Source of the DNA: Actinoplanes sp. NBRC 103695
GTDB lineage: Bacteria; Actinomycetota; Actinomycetes; Mycobacteriales; Micromonosporaceae
Reading direction: 5' to 3'
NCBI RefSeq assembly: GCF_030269485.1
Contig: NZ_BSTL01000001.1
Coordinates: 122,892-186,891, forward strand
DNA: 64,000 bases
Shown here in pieces: positions 34,628-42,795 of the stretch (positions are counted from its first letter, which is position 1; every line of letters begins with the position of its first letter). The notes below the pieces were generated by a model. It had not been told where the DNA came from. It worked only from the letters and a program-made list of their open reading frames with translations, and made no database searches. The position numbers and the translations under genes are program-made.

Positions 34628-35515
34628 ATGAAGCGCGACACGACAGTGACCTGGCGACCGGTGCCGGCCGGCGACCTCGACCTGACCGGCACCAACGCCG
34701 CGGTGATCGGTGGTACCGGCGGCATCGGGCGGGCCGTCAGCCACCTGCTCGCCGCCCAGGGCGCACGGGTTCATGTGGTCGGCCGGACCTTCCGGGACGC
34801 CGGCGTGCCCGGTCTCGACTTCCTGCACGCCGACCTCAGCCTGATGCGCGAGGCCGAGCGGGTCGCCGCGGAACTGCCCGTCGAGACCCTGGACCTGGTC
34901 GTCTTCACCACCGGCATCATCGCCGCGCCGAAACGCCAGGAGACGGCCGAGGGCCTCGAACGCGACATGGCCGTCAGCTACCTGAGCCGCCTGGTGACCC
35001 TGCGCGCCATGGCCGACCGGCTCGGCGCCGGCCGCCCCGCCGGCAGCCGGCGACCGCGGGTGTTCGTGATGGGCTTCCCCGGCAACGACCGGACCGGAGC
35101 GGCCGACGACCTCAACGCCGAGCGTGCGTACAAGAGCATGGCGGTCCACATGAACACCGTGGCCGGTAACGAGGCCCTGGTCCTCGACGCCGCGCGGCGC
35201 TACCCCCATCTGGACGTCTTCGGCCTCAACCCCGGCTTCGTCAAGTCCGACATCCGCGCCAACCTCTTCGGCGAGGGCACGCTGCGCGCCCGCCTCTTCG
35301 AGGCCGCCCTGACCCCCATCACCACCAGTCCCCGGGCGTACGCCCGTCGCGTCACCCCGTTGCTGGTCGCGCCGGAACTGGAGGGCAGCAGCGGCACCAT
35401 GTTCAACCGCAAGGCCGCCGCCGTCCAGCGTTCCACCGGCATGACCGAGTCCCATGTGGCAGCGTTCATGGCCGCCTCTGCCGAGCTGGTGTCCCGTGCC
35501 GGGGTGAGTCTGTAG
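34628..35515 (+). CDS. Short-chain dehydrogenase/reductase-like protein
   Basis: A 295-residue NAD(P)-binding Rossmann protein. GAGGAG precedes the ATG. The cofactor loop is GGTGGIGRA near residue 32, resembling retinol-dehydrogenase-like SDRs. At the place where SDRs have YxxxK, this one reads AYKSMAVHMN, with no Lys four residues after the Tyr. The normal proton-relay Lys therefore seems missing and activity is uncertain. Its last 50 bases overlap the convergent MFS gene. Probably controlled by the divergent MarR protein. Confidence 0.82.
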   Translation: MKRDTTVTWRPVPAGDLDLTGTNAAVIGGTGGIGRAVSHLLAAQGARVHVVGRTFRDAGVPGLDFLHADLSLMREAERVAAELPVETLDLVVFTTGIIAAPKRQETAEGLERDMAVSYLSRLVTLRAMADRLGAGRPAGSRRPRVFVMGFPGNDRTGAADDLNAERAYKSMAVHMNTVAGNEALVLDAARRYPHLDVFGLNPGFVKSDIRANLFGEGTLRARLFEAALTPITTSPRAYARRVTPLLVAPELEGSSGTMFNRKAAAVQRSTGMTESHVAAFMAASAELVSRAGVSL

Positions 35516-36653
35516 CCACCGCGTAGCGGCTCATCCTCAGCAGGGGCAGCGTCAGGGCGGCGAGGACCACGCCCAGGGCACCCACGGCCAGCATCGCGCC
35601 GCGCAGCCCGGTGACCGACGACCACATCCCGACGTAGACCGGGCCCAGCAGGAATCCGGTGTAGGCCACCACGGTCACGATCGACGTGGCGCGTCCGCGG
35701 GCGGACTCGACCACGTTGCGTGAGGCGATGCTGAGCAGCGTGGGGAAGAGCGCCGCGGTTCCGGCGGCGGCGAGGACCAGACCGGCCAAGGCGATGGGTA
35801 CGGACGGAGCACGCGCCAGGACCACAGCCCCCGCGGCCGCCACCAGCGATCCGGCAACAAGCACCGTCCGCGCGTGTGCCGGATCCACAGTGCCGGCCGC
35901 GAAGCGGGTGATCGCCACGACGGCCGCGAACGCCGCGGGTGCGATCGCGCTGAGCCCTGGCCCGGTCGACAGGACGTCGGTGAGGAAGACCGCGCCCCAG
36001 CTTTGATGGGCGTTCTCGCTGGCGAACGCGATGGCGCCCAGCACGCCGACCAGGATCAGCGGGGTGATCGGCATCCGCGCGGTGCCGGTCGTGGCGGGTG
36101 GCGGCGGGGGAGAGGCCTCGGGCAAGAGCCGGTGGATGGCGACGCCGGCCAGGACCGAGACCGCGAGTACGCCGGCGAACGGCGCCCAGGTCGGCGCCCC
36201 GAGCGCGTACGCGCCACCGGTGCTCAGGCTGGAGGCGACCACCGCGCAGGAGAACACCGCGCCGGCCCGGGTGATGATCGGCCGTCCGGAGGTCTGCTCG
36301 GCGCGGCCGCCGATCGAGTTCATGCCGACGTCGGCGGCGCCGCTGGCGAAGCCCACGACGGTCAGCCCGGCGCACAGGCCGGCGAGGCTGTGAGCCGTGC
36401 GGGCGGTGATCAGCCCGGTGACGCCGAGGGCCGCCATGAACACCGCCGTGCGACGCAGGCCCCACCGGTCCAGCGCCCGCCCGGCGAGCAGCATCGCGGG
36501 CAGGGCGCCGGCACTGATGAACAGCAGGGCCGTGCCGAGCCGGGCGTCGTCGAGGCCGGCCTGGTCGCGGATGGCGGGCACGGCCGACCCCCAGGTGCCC
36601 CAGAAGGCGCCGAACGCCGCGGCGGCGACGTAGGCGGCCGAGGTCATGCGCAT
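35466..36653 (-). CDS. MFS transporter
   Basis: A 395-residue major facilitator with about twelve hydrophobic segments. FGAFWGTWGSAVPAIRDQAGL at the start and ADVGMNSIGGRAEQ in the middle are typical of a small FucP/YfkF-like group of exporters or permeases. ATG 36653 or 36647 is possible. Its start directly abuts the palindrome at 36654-36669, leaving no room for a ribosome site, so the transcript may be leaderless. It is divergent from a LacI regulator and overlaps the convergent SDR gene by 50 bases. Confidence 0.83.
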   Translation of the reverse strand: MRMTSAAYVAAAAFGAFWGTWGSAVPAIRDQAGLDDARLGTALLFISAGALPAMLLAGRALDRWGLRRTAVFMAALGVTGLITARTAHSLAGLCAGLTVVGFASGAADVGMNSIGGRAEQTSGRPIITRAGAVFSCAVVASSLSTGGAYALGAPTWAPFAGVLAVSVLAGVAIHRLLPEASPPPPPATTGTARMPITPLILVGVLGAIAFASENAHQSWGAVFLTDVLSTGPGLSAIAPAAFAAVVAITRFAAGTVDPAHARTVLVAGSLVAAAGAVVLARAPSVPIALAGLVLAAAGTAALFPTLLSIASRNVVESARGRATSIVTVVAYTGFLLGPVYVGMWSSVTGLRGAMLAVGALGVVLAALTLPLLRMSRYAVATDSPRHGTPARQRRP

Positions 36654-36669
36654 TGTGTAACGCTACACA
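36654..36669. promoter_or_regulatory. Operator TGTGTA-ACGC-TACACA
   Basis: A perfect 6-4-6 inverted repeat in the 30-base gap between the divergent MFS and LacI genes. It touches the MFS start codon and lies 15 bases before the LacI GTG. It is well placed for LacI control of both genes. Confidence 0.7.
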
Positions 36670-36683
36670 GATATCATCGCCGG

Positions 36684-37694
36684 GTGCAACGACGCGTGAC
36701 GATGACGGACGTGGCCCGGGCGGCGGGCGTGTCGCCGATGACCGTTTCGTACACCTACAACCAGCCGCAGCGGGTCTCCGCCGAGAGCCGGGCCAAGGTG
36801 CTCGACGCCGCGCGGGATCTCGGATATGCCGGGCCGGACCCGAGCGCCCGCTCCCTGCGGTACGGCGCCACCCGTACCCTCGGCGTCGTGCTCGGCGAGC
36901 ACCTCACGTACGCCTTCGACGACCCGCAGGCCGTCCTCTTCCTGGCCGGCGTCGCCGAGGTGTGCGCCGACCGGGGCTACGGCCTGCTGATCGTGCCGAC
37001 CGGCACCGGCGAGGAGGACCGCGACTGGGTGGTGGCCGCCGCGGTCGACGCGTACGTCGTCTGGACCACCACCGACGACGACCCGGTGCTCGCGGCGGCG
37101 CGAGACACCCGCCGCCGCGTCGTCGTGCACAGTGGACCGGCCCGCCCCGGCACCACGGTGATCGGCATCGACAACCGGGCGGCGGCGCGCGCGGCGGGCG
37201 CCGAGGTGTTCGCGGGCGCCCGCCACCCGGCCGTGCTCAGCTTCCCGGTCGACCGGCGGCGGGAGACCTTCGTCCGGTCCGGCATCGACCCGGCGTCCGT
37301 GGCGTACCCGGTGACCCGCGACCGCCTGGCCGGCTACCGCGACGCCGCTGTTGATCTCGGCATCGACTGGTCCGAGGTGCCGATCGGCGTGTGCCGCACC
37401 AACGACGACGGCGAGGCGCGGGCGGTGATGCGCGAGCTCCTCGACGTCGCACCCGGCATCGACGCCGTCGCCGCGATGGGCGACCGCCTGGCACTGGCGG
37501 CGCTGCGCGAGGCGCCCGGCCGGCTGCGCGTAGTGGGCTGGGACGACTCGGAGATCGCCCGCGACCATGACCTCACGACCGTGGCCCAGTCCCTGCGCGA
37601 ACAGGGCGCGGCCTGCGCCACCGCGGCCCTCGGCGACCCGGCCCCCGACCACCGCGACTCGTGGCGCCTGGTCCGCCGAGCCTCCACCTCCTAG
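36684..37694 (+). CDS. LacI-family transcriptional regulator
   Basis: A 336-residue regulator from GTG 36684 (GTG 36696 or ATG 36702 are possible). The helix-turn-helix reads MTDVARAAGVSPMTVSYTYN, and a binding-protein-like sensor domain follows. TYNQP in place of the usual VLN at the end of the recognition region is a variant. Divergent from the MFS gene at 35466-36653, with the palindrome between, so it likely controls that transporter. Inducer unknown. Confidence 0.87.
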   Translation: MQRRVTMTDVARAAGVSPMTVSYTYNQPQRVSAESRAKVLDAARDLGYAGPDPSARSLRYGATRTLGVVLGEHLTYAFDDPQAVLFLAGVAEVCADRGYGLLIVPTGTGEEDRDWVVAAAVDAYVVWTTTDDDPVLAAARDTRRRVVVHSGPARPGTTVIGIDNRAAARAAGAEVFAGARHPAVLSFPVDRRRETFVRSGIDPASVAYPVTRDRLAGYRDAAVDLGIDWSEVPIGVCRTNDDGEARAVMRELLDVAPGIDAVAAMGDRLALAALREAPGRLRVVGWDDSEIARDHDLTTVAQSLREQGAACATAALGDPAPDHRDSWRLVRRASTS

Positions 37695-37703
37695 GCTCGT
37701 GCC

Positions 37704-38315
37704 ATGACCACACCGGGGGAGTTTCACGCGGCCGAGGGCGTCGAGGACTGGCGTTCGCTCTACCACCTCGTATCGGCTCACTTCCCGACCGGATCGCTGG
37801 CCGAGGGCGTCGCGTTCGCCGACGCGATCGCCCGGCTCGCCGACGCCGCCGACCTCATGATCGACCTGCGCACCGCCGGGGTCACGGTCAGCCTGACGCG
37901 CCGCGACTTCGCGCTGGCCCGGCGCATCTCGGCCGCCGCCGCGACGCTGGGCCTCGTCGCCGATCCGAGCGCCGTGCAGGTCGTCATCGTCACCCTCGAC
38001 GCGCTGGCCGGCCCCGAGGTGCTGCCGTTCTGGCGGGCGGTGCTGAACTACGGCCAGATCGGCGACGAGTACGTGTACGACCCGAGGCGACGCGGCCCCG
38101 GCCTCGCGCTGCAGCAGATGTCCGAGCCGCGCGAGCAGCGCAACCGCATCCACCTCGACATCGCCGTCCCGCACGACCAGGCCGAGGCCCGGGTCGCCGC
38201 CGCGCTCGCCGCGGGCGGGCGCCTGGTGTCCGACGAGCACGCCCCGAAGTGGTGGATCCTGGCCGACCCCGAGGGCAACGAGGCGTGCGTCGCCACCTGG
38301 CTCGGCCGCGAATAG
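37704..38315 (+). CDS. VOC family protein, relative of the gene at 241-918
   Basis: A 203-residue protein. An N-terminal part of about 85 residues is followed by a VOC domain with WRAVLNYG, NRIHLDIAVPHDQ and the ending LADPEGNEACV. The same architecture and ending occur at 241-918, so the two are paralogues. The N-terminal part resembles a pterin-dehydratase-like fold in places (RDFALARRISAAAATLGL), which I cannot confirm. It follows the LacI gene by nine bases and precedes the hydrolase gene by 14, so the three may be cotranscribed. Substrate unknown. Confidence 0.83.
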   Translation: MTTPGEFHAAEGVEDWRSLYHLVSAHFPTGSLAEGVAFADAIARLADAADLMIDLRTAGVTVSLTRRDFALARRISAAAATLGLVADPSAVQVVIVTLDALAGPEVLPFWRAVLNYGQIGDEYVYDPRRRGPGLALQQMSEPREQRNRIHLDIAVPHDQAEARVAAALAAGGRLVSDEHAPKWWILADPEGNEACVATWLGRE

Positions 38316-38329
38316 TAGTGTCACGTCGC

Positions 38330-39055
38330 GTGAAGCTGCGCGAAACCGAGGTCCGGATCGCCGACCTCATCAGGTCCGTCGTGATCAGTCCGGCCGGGGA
38401 CGGCCCGTGGCCCGGGGTGGTCCTCTACACCGACATCTTCCAGCTGACCGAGTCCACGCTGCGCACCGCGCGCCGGCTGGCGGCGTACGGCTTCGTGGTC
38501 TGTGCCCCGGAGATCTACCCGCGCACCGACCTGAACGGGGTCGCGCTGGAGTTCGACGACGAGGGCAAGGCGCGCGGGATGGCGGGCGCGGCGGCGACCA
38601 CGGTGGACGAGTTCGACGCCGATCGGGTGGCGGTGCTCGACTACCTCGAGGGCCGGGACGACACCACGGCGCTCTACGCGACCGGCTTCTGCATCGGCGG
38701 GCACCTGGCGTTCCGCGCCGCCTTCGACCCGCGCGTACAGGCGACGGTCTGTTTCTATCCGACCGGGCTGCAGAACGGCGCGCTGGGCAAGGACGCCGAC
38801 GCCGGGTCGCTGCAGCGGGCCGCCGACATCCGCGGGCGGCTGCTGATCGTCTTCGGGTCACAGGACCCGCACGTGCCCGCCGACGCCCGCCTCCAGGTGC
38901 TGTCCGCGCTGTACTCGGCGGGTCTCGACGACCTGGAACTGCACGTCTACCAGGGCGGCGAGCACGCCTTCATGCGCGACATCGGCCCGCGGCACGACCC
39001 GGTCCTCACCGACCTGGCCCTGACCGAGGCGGTCAGCTTCCTCACCGGACGCTGA
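38330..39055 (+). CDS. Dienelactone hydrolase family protein
   Basis: About 241 residues from GTG 38330 (GTG 38318 also fits). The dienelactone hydrolase triad is complete: Cys121 in GFCIGG, Asp179 in SQDPH and His212 in GEHAFM. Enzymes of this family open cyclic enol-lactones or hydrolyse esters. No aromatic-degradation genes are nearby, so the substrate is open. Its 3' end overlaps the convergent TetR gene by 14 bases. Confidence 0.88.
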   Translation: MKLRETEVRIADLIRSVVISPAGDGPWPGVVLYTDIFQLTESTLRTARRLAAYGFVVCAPEIYPRTDLNGVALEFDDEGKARGMAGAAATTVDEFDADRVAVLDYLEGRDDTTALYATGFCIGGHLAFRAAFDPRVQATVCFYPTGLQNGALGKDADAGSLQRAADIRGRLLIVFGSQDPHVPADARLQVLSALYSAGLDDLELHVYQGGEHAFMRDIGPRHDPVLTDLALTEAVSFLTGR

Positions 39056-39596
39056 ACAGCACGTCGAGCTGCGCGTCCAGCGCCTCGATCGCCTGCTCGG
39101 CGGTGAACTGTCCGCCGAGCAGGTAGATGCCCAGCCCCTCCATCAGCGCGAGCAGCCCGGTCGCCGCCGTCGCGCCCCCGGGCAGCACCTCGGCGAAGTA
39201 CTCCAGCAGCTGTGCGGTCTCCGCCCGCAGGCCGGGCCGCACCGCCGTGTACGCGAGGAAGGCCAGCGCCACCCGCCCCACGTCCCGGCTCGCGTCGTCC
39301 AGCGGCAGCACCGCCGTGATCATCGCGCGCAGCAGCAGGCGTGGCGGCGGATCGTCGCCGAGCGTGGCCACCGCCGCGGCCACCCGGGCCTGGTTCCGGT
39401 CCCGGACGACCTCCAGCGCGAACGCCATCATCTCGTCCTTGGTGCGGAAGTAGTGCTGCACCATGCCGGCCGACACGCCCGCCTCGGCGGCCACGTGCCG
39501 CAGGCTCACCGCCTCGAGCCCCTGCGTCGCGGCCAGCCGGGTGAGCGCGTCCGCGATCAGCGTCCGCCGCTCGGTGTGATCGACCTTCCTGGGCAT
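39042..39596 (-). CDS. TetR-family transcriptional regulator
   Basis: A 184-residue regulator with an N-terminal helix-turn-helix (SLRHVAAEAGVSAGMVQHYF) and a TetR_C-type ligand domain. It follows the PEP-utilising enzyme gene by 13 bases on the same strand, so it is probably in its operon. The direct repeats at 42004-42044 before that gene are its candidate binding sites. Confidence 0.88.
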   Translation of the reverse strand: MPRKVDHTERRTLIADALTRLAATQGLEAVSLRHVAAEAGVSAGMVQHYFRTKDEMMAFALEVVRDRNQARVAAAVATLGDDPPPRLLLRAMITAVLPLDDASRDVGRVALAFLAYTAVRPGLRAETAQLLEYFAEVLPGGATAATGLLALMEGLGIYLLGGQFTAEQAIEALDAQLDVLFSVR

Positions 39597-39609
39597 GCCG
39601 GAAATGCTG

Positions 39610-41985
39610 TCACAGCAGGGTGACGGCGCCGGTCGCGCCGTCCACCTCGACCAGCTGCCCGGTGGCGATGCGCTCGGTGGCCCGCGGCACGCTGATCACC
39701 GCCGGGAGCCCGTACTCCCGGGCGACGGTCGGCCCGTGCGCCATGATCGCCCCGGTCTCGGTGATGATCGCCGCGGCGGTCAGGAAGAGCGGGGTCCACC
39801 CGGGATCGGTGGTGGCCGCGACGAGCACCTCGCCGGGCTCGATCCGCGCCGTGGCCGGATCGTGCACGACCCGGGCCGGTCCGGTGGCCCGCCCGGCCGA
39901 GGCGCCGACGCCGCGCAGAGTCCCGCCGTCACCCGGCAGGGTGGCCTCCACGTCGGTGCCGTCCGAGAGCAGCGCGACCGGCACCCGCCGGCGTCGGCTC
40001 TCCGACCGGTGAACCGCCTTGCGTCCGGCGACGATCTCGCGAAATTTTGCGGCTTTCGCGCGGCCGCCACCGCCCCCACCCCGGTACTGGGTGGGCGCCA
40101 ACGTAGCAGCCGGGTCCGACGAAATTTCCACGTCATCCACAGGGATCGCGCCGAGTTCGTCAAGAGTCAGGAACATCACGTCGCCCGGCTCGTCCAACCG
40201 CCCGTCCGCGACCAGCTCGCCGCCGATCAGCAGCAGCCGTTCCCGCACCGCCCGCAACCGGTACAGCCCCGCGAACTTCCCCACCTCCCGCAGCCCGGCC
40301 AGCTCCCGCGCCCGCCGCAGCAGCCACACCGCCAGCCGCCCGCGCGCCGACCACCACCGCACCCGCCCGGCCAGCACCTCCAGGGCCGCCGTCCCCTGCT
40401 CCACCGCCCGCCGGAAACGCTCGTCCGGCGCCTGGGCCGGATCCTGGACCCGCATCAGATTGGCCAGCGCGGCGAACACCGGCGCCGGGTCCTCCGCCCA
40501 TCGCGGCACCCCGAGGTCCGCTTCGGCGACCCCGCGATGTCCGTAGGCGGCCAGGAACGCCTCCACCCCGGGCGACGGCAGTTCCCCCGCCAGATACCGC
40601 CGCGCCAGTTCGGCCGGCGGCGTCTCCAGCAGCAACGCCCGATGTTCCGGCGCGGCCTCCCGGGCGACCTGCCACAACGCCAGGTCCATCTCGATGGTCA
40701 CGTTGTGCGGCAGGCCCACCAGCACGGCACGGATCTCGGCCTCGGTCGCAAGACCTTTGAGCAGGGGTACGGGCAGAGCGGACGCGACCACCCCCGCCAC
40801 GATCGGCCAGGTGATCGCCTCGGCCTCGTCGCCGCCGTCCGGGCCGAGCATCCGCGGGTCGGCCGGCCCCGCCGACTCCTGCCGCATCCGCTCGACCGCC
40901 GCGAACAGCCGTTCCCCGGCCCTCGCCGGCCGGGCCAGCGCCGACAGAACCCCGGCGGCGACCTTCGCGGCGGTCCCGATCGTGCCGGCCGCCCGGGGCG
41001 CCCGCCGCCCGTCCGGCGCGAACCGCGGATCCGCGAGCACCTGCTCCATCGCGGCCTGGGCGCGCGGCCCGAAGTCCACCGCCATCAGCCGGACCAGCCG
41101 CTTGCGGGCGGCCGGGTGCCGGGCGAGGTCGGTCAGGTCCCCGTACAGCCGCCCGCCGATGTCGACGATCTCGGCGCGCATCCCGATCGCCGCCACCATG
41201 GCCGCCACGGTCCGCTGGAGCGTCGACATCCCCATCGGTGTGGCCGGCCGCAGCATGCCCTGCACGTGCCCGAATTCGAGGTATACCCGCAGATCCGGGG
41301 TCGGCGGCGGCAGCGGGAACAGCGTCGTGATGTCCCGCGCCTGAAGGATCCAGAGTGTCCCGTCGCGGTCCCGCGCCCATTCGATGTCCTGCGGCACCCC
41401 GCGGTGCCGTTGCACGCGCTCCCCGACGGCCGCGAGGTCGCCCGGCGCCGGTCCTCTCCGGACGTCGGCGTCGCCGTCGACGACCCCGGTGCCGCGGGCC
41501 GACTCGATGAGCATCGCGTTCCGGCGCCCGGTCACCGGGTCGGCCGTGAACAGCACGCCCGCCTCTTCGACGTCGACCATCCGCTGCACCACGACGGCCA
41601 TGTGCAGACCGTCGTGCGTCAGGCCGCGCGCCGACCGGTACGCGGTGGCGCGCTCCCCGTGCAGCGAGGCCCAGCACTTGCCCACGGCCGCGAGCAGCGC
41701 GTCGTCGCCGTCGACGCCGAGCACGCTGTCGTACTGCCCGGCGAAGCTCGCGTCCGCCTGGTCCTCGGCCGTGGCACTCGACCTGACCGCCACGGTCCCG
41801 CCGCCGAGCCGCGCGTAGGCGTCGAGGATCGCCGCTCTGCTCTGCTTACCCACACGCATCGCCTCGGTCGTGATCACGAAGCCGTCCGGCACCCGCTCGC
41901 CCAGCCGGACGAGTTCGCCCAGCCCAGCCGCCTTGCCGCCCACCGCCCCGGTCTCCCGGGCTTCCACCAGCGACACGATCAGCAT
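39610..41985 (-). CDS. PEP/pyruvate-binding phosphotransferase (PEP synthase / rifampin phosphotransferase-like)
   Basis: A 791-residue enzyme. ATG 41985 is chosen because GGAGG lies seven bases upstream; the frame is open to 42090. The N-terminal ATP-grasp domain has VGGKAAGLGEL and AVRSSATAEDQADASFAGQY. A long middle region could hold an acceptor-binding domain. The C-terminal swivelling domain has the phosphocarrier His750 in AHGPTVAREYGLPAV. This three-part plan (ATP domain, acceptor domain, mobile His domain) is shared by PEP synthases and rifampin phosphotransferases; the length is nearer the latter (about 860). No PEP-binding barrel is evident. Which acceptor is phosphorylated is unknown, and a drug-modifying role is only a possibility. 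Operon with the TetR gene. Confidence 0.82.
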   Translation of the reverse strand: MLIVSLVEARETGAVGGKAAGLGELVRLGERVPDGFVITTEAMRVGKQSRAAILDAYARLGGGTVAVRSSATAEDQADASFAGQYDSVLGVDGDDALLAAVGKCWASLHGERATAYRSARGLTHDGLHMAVVVQRMVDVEEAGVLFTADPVTGRRNAMLIESARGTGVVDGDADVRRGPAPGDLAAVGERVQRHRGVPQDIEWARDRDGTLWILQARDITTLFPLPPPTPDLRVYLEFGHVQGMLRPATPMGMSTLQRTVAAMVAAIGMRAEIVDIGGRLYGDLTDLARHPAARKRLVRLMAVDFGPRAQAAMEQVLADPRFAPDGRRAPRAAGTIGTAAKVAAGVLSALARPARAGERLFAAVERMRQESAGPADPRMLGPDGGDEAEAITWPIVAGVVASALPVPLLKGLATEAEIRAVLVGLPHNVTIEMDLALWQVAREAAPEHRALLLETPPAELARRYLAGELPSPGVEAFLAAYGHRGVAEADLGVPRWAEDPAPVFAALANLMRVQDPAQAPDERFRRAVEQGTAALEVLAGRVRWWSARGRLAVWLLRRARELAGLREVGKFAGLYRLRAVRERLLLIGGELVADGRLDEPGDVMFLTLDELGAIPVDDVEISSDPAATLAPTQYRGGGGGGRAKAAKFREIVAGRKAVHRSESRRRRVPVALLSDGTDVEATLPGDGGTLRGVGASAGRATGPARVVHDPATARIEPGEVLVAATTDPGWTPLFLTAAAIITETGAIMAHGPTVAREYGLPAVISVPRATERIATGQLVEVDGATGAVTLL

Positions 41986-42003
41986 GCGCACCTCCCCGTT
42001 TGG

Positions 42004-42044
42004 CAATACGACTGCACTGTATCTGCTTATCCAATACGACTGCA
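42004..42044. promoter_or_regulatory. Two direct copies of CAATACGACTGCA before the PEP-enzyme gene
   Basis: CAATACGACTGCA occurs at 42004-42016 and 42032-42044, 28 bases apart, just upstream of the enzyme gene start (41985). Read on the gene's own strand this is TGCAGTCGTATTG. Tandem spacing near three helical turns fits a regulator binding on one face. The TetR protein of the operon is the candidate. Confidence 0.6.
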
Positions 42045-42139
42045 ACGTAAAAAGCTGCCAGACTGACCGCATGGCACCGCGGGTGTGCATCGCCGGCCCC
42101 TCTGGTGAACGCGGTCCTCCGGGCGCGCCGCGGCGACGG

Positions 42140-42706
42140 CTACTGAGCGGTCGTCACCGTCTGCAGGCGCTCGAGGTTCGAGCTCATCTCCGTGCGCAGG
42201 TCGGTCGCCGCGGGGGAGGTGACCCAGCGCTCGAAGGTGACCTGCAGCACGACGATCCCGGCCTGGGCGGCCAGTGACGCGTCCGGCTCCGGGACGCCGC
42301 GTTCCCGCAGGCCGGCGCTCAGGGCCGCGGCCAGCGTCGCCATCTTGATCAGCTCGCGCTCCAGGAGCTCCGGGTTGGCGCTGATGATCGCGTGCCGCCG
42401 CCGTGAGTGGGTGTGGTCCCGCCCCAGGAAGACGGTCGACGCGTCCAGGGCGGCGCCGACCGCGCCCATCGGCGTGGCCGACGGAGGGGCGTCTCGCAGG
42501 GCCGTGACCATGCCCTCCTGCAGTGCCTCGGAGCCGGCGAAGAGCACCTCGCGCTTGTCTGCGAAGTGGCGGAAGAACGTGCGCGCGGTCAAGCCCGTCC
42601 GGTCCGCGATCTCGGCGACCGTCGTCTGCTCGAACCCTCGCTCGGCGTAAAGCTCCATCGCCGCCTCGCGCAACCGGGCCGCCGCGCCGCCTTCCCACCT
42701 CGCCAT
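42140..42706 (-). CDS. TetR-family transcriptional regulator
   Basis: About 188 residues from ATG 42706 (the frame is open to 42781 but that stretch contains the operators). The helix-turn-helix reads TTVAEIADRTGLTARTFFRHF, followed by a TetR ligand domain. It is divergent from the epimerase at 42796, with two palindromes between them, so it most likely represses that gene and itself. Confidence 0.88.
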   Translation of the reverse strand: MARWEGGAAARLREAAMELYAERGFEQTTVAEIADRTGLTARTFFRHFADKREVLFAGSEALQEGMVTALRDAPPSATPMGAVGAALDASTVFLGRDHTHSRRRHAIISANPELLERELIKMATLAAALSAGLRERGVPEPDASLAAQAGIVVLQVTFERWVTSPAATDLRTEMSSNLERLQTVTTAQ

Positions 42707-42722
42707 AACGGTGATCCTAGTC

Positions 42723-42773
42723 ATGTCATCGAGTGACATCACCCATGCTACGGTAGTGACGTCATTGAGTGAC
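42723..42773. promoter_or_regulatory. Two TetR operators of the form GTCA-N5-TGAC
   Basis: ATGTCA-TCGAG-TGACAT at 42723-42739 is a perfect 6-5-6 palindrome. A second copy, GTCA-TTGAG-TGAC at 42761-42773, follows 36 bases on. Both share TGAGTGACATCACC-like flanks. They lie in the 89-base divergent gap between the TetR gene and the epimerase gene. Confidence 0.78.
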
Positions 42774-42795
42774 ATCACCAACAGGGAGGCGCGAC

